Assembly (NCBI GenBank): GCA_041623475.1
Contig: JBFJWU010000025.1
Location: 1-17,006 of the forward strand
Origin: JBFJWU01 sp041623475 [NCBI: bacterium]
GTDB lineage: Bacteria; J088
DNA length: 17,006 nt
Direction of reading: 5' to 3'
Part shown: positions 13,005 to 17,006 of the stretch, in pieces
How positions within the stretch are numbered: position 1 is the first letter of the stretch
Layout of the letters: every line of letters begins with the position of its first letter
The notes under the pieces: generated by a model
The model's database searches: none
Told to the model about the DNA's origin: nothing
What the model saw: only the letters and a program-made list of their open reading frames with translations
Position numbers and translations under genes: made by a program

Positions 13005-13309
13005 GCGCCTGGCCAGTCCACCAAATGGTCGCCGGTCATTGCCAGGAACCAGGCATTGTCCAGGTCGGCCGGTTCCAGCGCCCGACTGCTGTGCGCGCCA
13101 AGGTCGATCCCAAGGATTCGGCTGGCCTCCAGCGCTTCGGGCCAGGCCGGCTCGCCATGCCAGGCGTGGGTCCCGCGGCTGACAACCGGGATGTCGCCCA
13201 GCCAAGGGGGTACCAGTCGCAATTGCAGCGCCGCACGCTCGGCAAAGACACTGCGGATCCGGTTGGCCGTACAGCAGAACACGATCCGACTGGGTCGATC
13301 TGCAGACAT
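12860..13309 (-). CDS. Low-molecular-weight protein-tyrosine-phosphatase-like protein
   Basis: A 149-residue protein of the LMW-PTP/arsenate-reductase fold. The P-loop C-x5-R-S is present as CTANRIRS (Cys13 to Arg19) right after the first strand (RIVFC), where the family standard is CTGNICRS. The general-acid Asp is at 119 in ADPVGMP. The nucleophile, the Arg and the Asp are therefore all there, and phosphatase activity is plausible. The second P-loop Cys of classical LMW-PTPs is Ile18. The ATG at 13309 has no obvious ribosome binding site. The 3' end overlaps the reading frame of the lipoprotein gene. Partners are unknown: no tyrosine kinase or exopolysaccharide gene is visible in the window. 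Confidence 0.82.
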   Translation of the reverse strand: MSADRPSRIVFCCTANRIRSVFAERAALQLRLVPPWLGDIPVVSRGTHAWHGEPAWPEALEASRILGIDLGAHSSRALEPADLDNAWFLAMTGDHLVDWPGAWRRQLLGTLDGSGEIADPVGMPTEAFIPVFEQILSALLAWSRLPAPS

Positions 13310-13362
13310 TCACGGATTTGTCGGGAATCGCATCATGGGCCGGTTCGCCAGGCAGGCAACGG

Positions 13363-13608
13363 TTATTCCGGCTCCATATCGTAAAAAGACTGGTCGATGA
13401 ATCGGTTGCTGGCGAAACCGCCGGAACCGGCATCTGATCCGTCCTGTGTGCGAATAGCACTGACACGGCTCATCTGGACCGACACCCAGCCGCTTGGGGT
13501 CCGCAGCAGAACTTCGTCTTCGGTAACCTCGACCAGGGTTCCTGTGTAGGTTGTTCCCGAGGCCGTGACGACGACCTCTTTGCGCAGCATGTCCCTCAGG
13601 TCTGCCAT
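13363..13608 (-). CDS. Lsm/Sm-like small protein
   Basis: An 81-residue protein whose first 55 residues look like an Sm-type five-stranded barrel: LRKEVVVTASGTTYTGTLVE, then VTEDEVLLRTPSGWVSVQM and SRVSAIR. The pattern of a Gly in strand 2, V-x-x-D/E-x-V-x-L, and a Gly-containing turn before the last strand is what Sm1/Sm2 motifs show. The C-terminal 25 residues are polar. It could bind RNA like Hfq or be a generic barrel; no Hfq-specific motif such as KH or YKHA is seen. It follows the patatin-like gene with a 3-base gap and no clear ribosome binding site, consistent with coupling. The fold call is by eye. Confidence 0.68.
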   Translation of the reverse strand: MADLRDMLRKEVVVTASGTTYTGTLVEVTEDEVLLRTPSGWVSVQMSRVSAIRTQDGSDAGSGGFASNRFIDQSFYDMEPE

Positions 13609-13611
13609 TAA

Positions 13612-14976
13612 TCAGGCCGGCCCCTGGGCCAGGCGAATATTGCGAGTCGGGGTTTCGGACTCCAGCACTTCGCGTATTTTTTCGTCACTGTCTTGGGCCA
13701 TCTTCAATCGACGTACTTCTTCGCGCACAAAATGGCGGCTGATTTCGATTCCATACACATTAAAGATACTGCGTATTTCGTCGAAGCGCCGTTCGATCGA
13801 CAAGATCGTGCTGCGGAAACCCTGTTCCGCACTGGTGACCCGCAACCAGAATGCCAGGGGATTAATATTGAAAAACCGCTGGTCATTCTCGGTTGGTTCG
13901 ATCAGGATAATGTCGCCGTTAAAATCGGGATCCTTGCGGTACTGTTCCAGTCCCAGGTGCAGGCGGGTATGCAACAGGGTCCGCAGGACCTGGTTCAGGA
14001 CCATAAACATTCCCGATTCCTTCATATAGCGCACACCAGACCGTCGACGGACAACACGGTCCAGGCTGCCAGCATTGCTGACGATGGGACGGAATGGATT
14101 GTAAACAACGATCAGCCTGGCACCCTTCTCGATAGCCACATCAATATTGGCAGTCTTGCGGACGCCGCCGTCGACATAGTCGGTATCAAACAGTCGGACC
14201 GGCGCATAGAAACCCGGCAACGCTGTCGATGCCTGGATCGCCTGGCTGATGCTGACGCGGTTCATTTCATCGTGGCCAAAAACGACGCGCTCGGCTGTAT
14301 CAAGGTTCATCGCCGCGATGTACAACGCTTTGCCCCGTTGTTTCTTCAGTTCGACAAAATCATTGAAATCCCGGTTGCGTTCGACATTCTTGCGAAAATA
14401 GCTTTCGATCCGCCGGTTGTCAAATGGCCCGCTGGGCACAAGCTCACGCAGCGGATTGGGAATGTCGATCGATCGGGCCACGTAGGCAGCGACCGGCGAC
14501 AGGATTTCCTCCATCGCACCCCAGCTTGGCCGCCGCGCGAACCGCTGCAGCGCGTGGGCTACCTCGCCGGAAAATTCAGGTGCGCCGACAGCCAGGTCAA
14601 CCATGGCCGTTGGAAAAAATGTCAACACGTGGATCATAAACTCGATCGGCCGCCGCACCGCTTCCTCGACGTTTGGGAAATAAAAATCCCACGGTTTCAA
14701 CTGTGAAAATCGGTCACTGCGGCCCTCGAGGGATCGCAGCATTTCCTCGGGCCCTATCCCATTGGCCAGTGACGCAGCCAGCAATGATCCGGCGCTGAGC
14801 CCGACATACATATTGAAATCAGTGACTTTTCGGTTGATCAGGAAATCGTTCAGTGCCTTCAGGCCACCGACCTTGAAGGCACCACCACTGACCGCACCGC
14901 CAGCCAGGACCAGGCAGGTGTCCGCATCATAGGCCTGGTCACCTGGTTTGGAATTCCGGACAATCGTGATCCCCAT
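13612..14976 (-). CDS. Patatin-like phospholipase / acyl hydrolase
   Basis: A serine lipid hydrolase with a Ser-Asp dyad, 454 residues. The oxyanion glycine loop is LAGGAVSGGAFKVG (24-37), the nucleophile elbow GLSAGS gives Ser61, and the catalytic Asp269 is in YVDGG. ASTALPGFYAPV (249-260) is the usual block ahead of the Asp. All catalytic parts are intact. Residues beyond about 300 carry a long helical C-terminal extension of unknown role, and there is no signal peptide, so a cytoplasmic or membrane-surface location is likely. GGAGG stands 7 bases before the ATG, which overlaps the fbp stop by one base (TGATG). It is therefore co-expressed with fbp. The substrate is unknown; membrane phospholipid is the default guess. 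Confidence 0.9.
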   Translation of the reverse strand: MGITIVRNSKPGDQAYDADTCLVLAGGAVSGGAFKVGGLKALNDFLINRKVTDFNMYVGLSAGSLLAASLANGIGPEEMLRSLEGRSDRFSQLKPWDFYFPNVEEAVRRPIEFMIHVLTFFPTAMVDLAVGAPEFSGEVAHALQRFARRPSWGAMEEILSPVAAYVARSIDIPNPLRELVPSGPFDNRRIESYFRKNVERNRDFNDFVELKKQRGKALYIAAMNLDTAERVVFGHDEMNRVSISQAIQASTALPGFYAPVRLFDTDYVDGGVRKTANIDVAIEKGARLIVVYNPFRPIVSNAGSLDRVVRRRSGVRYMKESGMFMVLNQVLRTLLHTRLHLGLEQYRKDPDFNGDIILIEPTENDQRFFNINPLAFWLRVTSAEQGFRSTILSIERRFDEIRSIFNVYGIEISRHFVREEVRRLKMAQDSDEKIREVLESETPTRNIRLAQGPA

Positions 14977-15986
14977 CAGACGGCCTCCATCAGGAATCGC
15001 GCAGCATCCTCGACATCCAACCGCGAGCCCAGAACCAGCGGAATACGCTCGTGCAGTTCAGTCGGTGTCAGGTCCAGGATCCGCTGGTGGCCATCAGTGG
15101 CCGCGCCGCCCGCTTGTTCCGTCAGGAAAGCCATCGGAAACGCCTCGTACAGGGTTCGCAATTTCCCGCGCGGGTTGTTGCGATCGCCGGGGTACAGGAA
15201 AATCCCACCGTACAGCAATGTGCGATGAGCATCTGCCACCAGGCTGCCAACATAACGGTGAGTGTAGGGCATGCCACATCCGTTGTCCGTGCCTTTGAGG
15301 GACGCAATGTAATCCGCTGTCCAACGTTCCCAGGCGGAGGTGTTGCCTTCGTTGATGGCATAAATCCTGCCCCGTTCCGGGATCCGAATATCAGGATGGG
15401 TCAGAAAGAATTCGCCGACCTGCGAATCCAGCGTAAACGCATTGACACCGTTTCCCGTCGTCAGGCAGAGGATCGTACTGGGACCGTACAGGACGTAACC
15501 GGCGGCGATCTGGTCGCTGCCTTTGCGCAGCAGCAACTGATCGGGATTGTCGCTCAGGTCCACATTGTCCGGTACGTCGAAAACACTGAAGATCGTTCCG
15601 ACACTGACATTGCAGTCAATATTGGATGATCCGTCCAGCGGGTCCATCGTGACCAGATACCGGCCTTTTTCCAAATCAGGCGGCACGAGGATCGCGTGGT
15701 CTTCCTCTTCGGAACCCATCAGGGCAATCAGGCCGCTGTGCAGCAGGTGGTCGACAAAGCGGTCGTGGGCGTAGACATCCAGTTTTTTCTGAACATCGCC
15801 ACTGGCGTTTTCGCCATCTGTTTCCCCCAGCACATCCACCAGGCCAGCGTGGCCAACGGCGTTGGCGACGACCTTTGCGCCCAGAACCATATGGTGCAGC
15901 AAACGGCTGAATTCGCCGGTTGCCCCGGGATTCCGCTGCTGCTCTTGAATGACGAAATGGCTGAGTGGCGTACCGATCGGGTACAT
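14976..15986 (-). CDS. fbp: Fructose-1,6-bisphosphatase, class I
   Basis: Hydrolyses fructose 1,6-bisphosphate to fructose 6-phosphate, the committed gluconeogenic step, using divalent metal ions. From the ATG at 15986 it has 336 residues, matching the 332 of E. coli. Motifs: DVQKKLDVYAHDRF at 64-77, acidic GSEEED at 91-96, the metal-site signature MDPLDGSSNID at 114-124, RYVGSLVADAHRTLLYGGIF at 244-263, and GKLRTLYEAFPMAF at 274-287 with Glu281. The frame is open upstream to an ATG at 16151, but GGAGGT lies just before 15986 and the promoter -10 sits between the two ATGs, so the later start is right. It is the first gene of the seven-gene minus-strand operon. Confidence 0.96.
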   Translation of the reverse strand: MYPIGTPLSHFVIQEQQRNPGATGEFSRLLHHMVLGAKVVANAVGHAGLVDVLGETDGENASGDVQKKLDVYAHDRFVDHLLHSGLIALMGSEEEDHAILVPPDLEKGRYLVTMDPLDGSSNIDCNVSVGTIFSVFDVPDNVDLSDNPDQLLLRKGSDQIAAGYVLYGPSTILCLTTGNGVNAFTLDSQVGEFFLTHPDIRIPERGRIYAINEGNTSAWERWTADYIASLKGTDNGCGMPYTHRYVGSLVADAHRTLLYGGIFLYPGDRNNPRGKLRTLYEAFPMAFLTEQAGGAATDGHQRILDLTPTELHERIPLVLGSRLDVEDAARFLMEAV

Positions 15987-16010
15987 TCCACCTCCCTGCG
16001 AGTGTCCTTC

Positions 16011-16040
16011 ATTATAGTCACGGCCAAACAGGCCGGGCAA
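16011..16040 (-). promoter_or_regulatory. Sigma70-type promoter of the fbp operon
   Basis: On the minus strand TTGCCC (16040-16035) and a perfect TATAAT (16016-16011) have an 18-base spacer. Transcription would start near 16004, giving a very short leader of about 18 bases that consists mostly of the GGAGGT ribosome binding site. This is the strongest promoter in the window. Confidence 0.68.
16022..16034. repeat. Inverted repeat GGCC-N5-GGCC in the fbp promoter spacer
   Basis: A perfect 4-base-arm palindrome lies wholly between the -35 and -10 boxes of the fbp promoter. It could be a regulator site, but the arms are short and could arise by chance. Confidence 0.35.
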
Positions 16041-16056
16041 GCCCTGTTGCGCAGTC

Positions 16057-16074
16057 CCGGTTGACGAAAACCGG
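16057..16074. repeat. Inverted repeat CCGGTT-N6-AACCGG between fbp and ygfZ
   Basis: Perfect 6-base arms with a 6-base centre, 17 bases upstream of the fbp -35 box. It overlaps TTGACG (16061-16066), the best -35 candidate for the divergent ygfZ-like gene. Position and symmetry suit a dimeric regulator. Confidence 0.45.
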
Positions 16075-16089
16075 CATCTGCACCTGAAT
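16061..16089 (+). promoter_or_regulatory. Weak candidate promoter for the ygfZ-like gene
   Basis: TTGACG (5 of 6 matches) is followed after 17 bases by CTGAAT (3 of 6). A better -10, TATCAT at 16095-16100, is at the wrong distance. Only the -35 is convincing. Confidence 0.25.
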
Positions 16090-16133
16090 TCCCGTATCAT
16101 GCTGGTTTCAGGCGCAGATGGACGGATTTTGAT

Positions 16134-16958
16134 GTGACAGACCTTCGGCACAGGCCCGATTCAGGACCGCTCTGGCAGTCGGTGAACATAACTGGATCCG
16201 GCGCGGAATCGTTCCTGGAACGCATGCTCAGCAACCGGATTGACAATCTGGATGAGGATTCCTGGCGCGGCGCATTCCTGTTGGAACCAACTGGCCGGAT
16301 TGTGTCGGGAGGACGGTTCATGCGCACGGACAAAGGTTTTGTCGCCGTCTGTGATGACGGCTGGGCTGAGCCGCTGGTCGATGGACTGGCGAAATACCGT
16401 ATTGCCGATGCGGTCGAGTTTGAGATCGACGAACTGATGGGTGTCCTGGCCCAGGGCGACGAGGATCCCGCGCCGCCTGCCGTCATTCGATATCGCGATG
16501 GATTCGACCTGCGGATCAACTACGGTGGTGCCGCTGATACTATCCGGTTTACCCGGGCGCCGGAACAGGTACTGACTGCAGCCGACGCCGAGCGCCAGCG
16601 GATGCGCGCGGGGATTCCGGCATTTGGCAGCGAGCTGACTGAACGTACAATTCCCCTGGAAGCAGGGATGATGGACTGGCTCAGCAATACCAAGGGCTGC
16701 TACGTCGGCCAGGAAGTCATCGAGCGCATGTGGAGCCGCGACAGGGTGGCCCGGCGCCTGGCGTCGTTTGTCTCGGATGGCGAGCAGCAGTTGACGACCC
16801 CGTTGCAGTTTGATTCCGATGGGATCAAGGCCACAATTACCAGTACCTTTGTCGATCGCGGGCGGACCGTCGCCCTCGGTTATGTCAACACTGACAAGCC
16901 AGTTGAAGTCCAGGACAGTGGCATTACCTGGCAGGTGTCGCCGCTGGGTCCGGAGTAA
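16134..16958 (+). CDS. ygfZ: YgfZ/GcvT-like folate-binding protein
   Basis: Related to the glycine-cleavage T-protein; YgfZ proteins bind tetrahydrofolate and help maintain certain iron-sulfur enzymes. The protein has 274 residues. The defining motif KGCYVGQE is at 187-194, preceded by RTIPLEAGMMDWLSNT and followed by VIERMWSRDRVARRL, as in the family. The conserved Cys189 is present. The start is GTG at 16134; an overlapping ATG at 16132 is followed at once by TGA and cannot be used. GGA about 8 bases upstream may serve as the ribosome binding site. The gene is read away from fbp and is followed closely by another open frame. Confidence 0.9.
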   Translation: MTDLRHRPDSGPLWQSVNITGSGAESFLERMLSNRIDNLDEDSWRGAFLLEPTGRIVSGGRFMRTDKGFVAVCDDGWAEPLVDGLAKYRIADAVEFEIDELMGVLAQGDEDPAPPAVIRYRDGFDLRINYGGAADTIRFTRAPEQVLTAADAERQRMRAGIPAFGSELTERTIPLEAGMMDWLSNTKGCYVGQEVIERMWSRDRVARRLASFVSDGEQQLTTPLQFDSDGIKATITSTFVDRGRTVALGYVNTDKPVEVQDSGITWQVSPLGPE

Positions 16959-16962
16959 AACC

Positions 16963-17006
16963 ATGGCTGTGGATGACGACATGGATCCCGTCGATCCGGA
17001 ACTCCC
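16963..17006 (+). CDS. Start of an unidentified gene, cut by the right edge
   Basis: An ATG at 16963 opens a frame that remains open for the 14 codons left in the window; the N-terminus is acidic (MAVDDDMDPVDPEL). GGAG at 16952-16955, overlapping the end of the ygfZ-like gene, is 7 bases upstream, so a real coupled start is likely. Too little is present to name a family. Confidence 0.5.
   Translation, partial: MAVDDDMDPVDPEL

Noticed and set aside
13005-13466. Upstream extension of the lipoprotein reading frame, to a total of 356 residues
   Set aside because: It overlaps the phosphatase-like gene and the end of the Lsm-like gene in another frame; it reads as Arg/Pro/Ser-rich antisense-style sequence and places the lipobox in the middle of the protein.
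15987-16151. Upstream ATG at 16151 for fbp
   Set aside because: It would lie upstream of the -10/-35 boxes, adds 55 residues absent from the family, and overlaps the divergent gene; GGAGGT supports the ATG at 15986.

Overview
The window looks like chromosomal core-genome DNA from a Gram-negative bacterium with a GC content of roughly 60% (judged by eye). Supporting signs are lipoproteins with lipoboxes, a class I fructose-1,6-bisphosphatase, a YgfZ-type folate-binding protein, a PcnB-type poly(A) polymerase and a LivKHMGF-type uptake system. The archaeal-type phosphoglycerate mutase together with the Lsm-like and patatin genes would fit a deltaproteobacterial/myxococcal-like lineage. That placement is a guess and not a result. 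I see no mobile element, CRISPR array, rRNA or tRNA. No stretch over 300 bases lacks a gene.

Layout. (1) Positions 1-4219, minus strand: an uptake operon read as lipoprotein solute-binding protein, LivF-type ATPase, LivG-type ATPase and acyl-CoA synthetase. The synthetase runs off the left edge. The two permeases expected for such a transporter are not in the window. (2) Positions 4395-5615, plus strand: a stand-alone cofactor-independent phosphoglycerate mutase (apgM). (3) Positions 5845-9870, plus strand: a tightly packed, mostly overlapping series of rplS, an SMC/Rad50-like ATPase with a membrane hairpin, rnhB, yraN and rsmI, followed by pcnB (10022-11452). These are ribosome, RNA and nucleic-acid maintenance genes. 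(4) Positions 11491-15986, minus strand: an operon of fbp, patatin-like hydrolase, Lsm-like small protein, low-molecular-weight tyrosine-phosphatase-like protein, DUF1499-like lipoprotein and two small membrane proteins. It is driven by a good sigma70-like promoter just upstream of fbp. (5) From 16134, plus strand: a ygfZ-like gene read divergently from fbp, then the first codons of another gene.

The most interesting item is the 619-residue ATPase at 6217-8076. It has SMC/Rad50/YhaN-like head halves (Walker A at the N-terminus, a DD-type Walker B at the C-terminus) and two long coiled coils. Where an SMC protein has its hinge, it has two adjacent hydrophobic segments, so it appears to be an SMC-like ATPase tethered to the membrane at its hinge. 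It sits between rplS and rnhB and is translationally linked to both. Other points worth checking are two genes in the fbp operon without a usable ATG/GTG/TTG start near the expected N-terminus, a His-to-Glu change at a predicted metal ligand of the phosphoglycerate mutase, a solute-binding lipoprotein with an Asp at +2, and an apparent excess of GATC and GGATCC sites.
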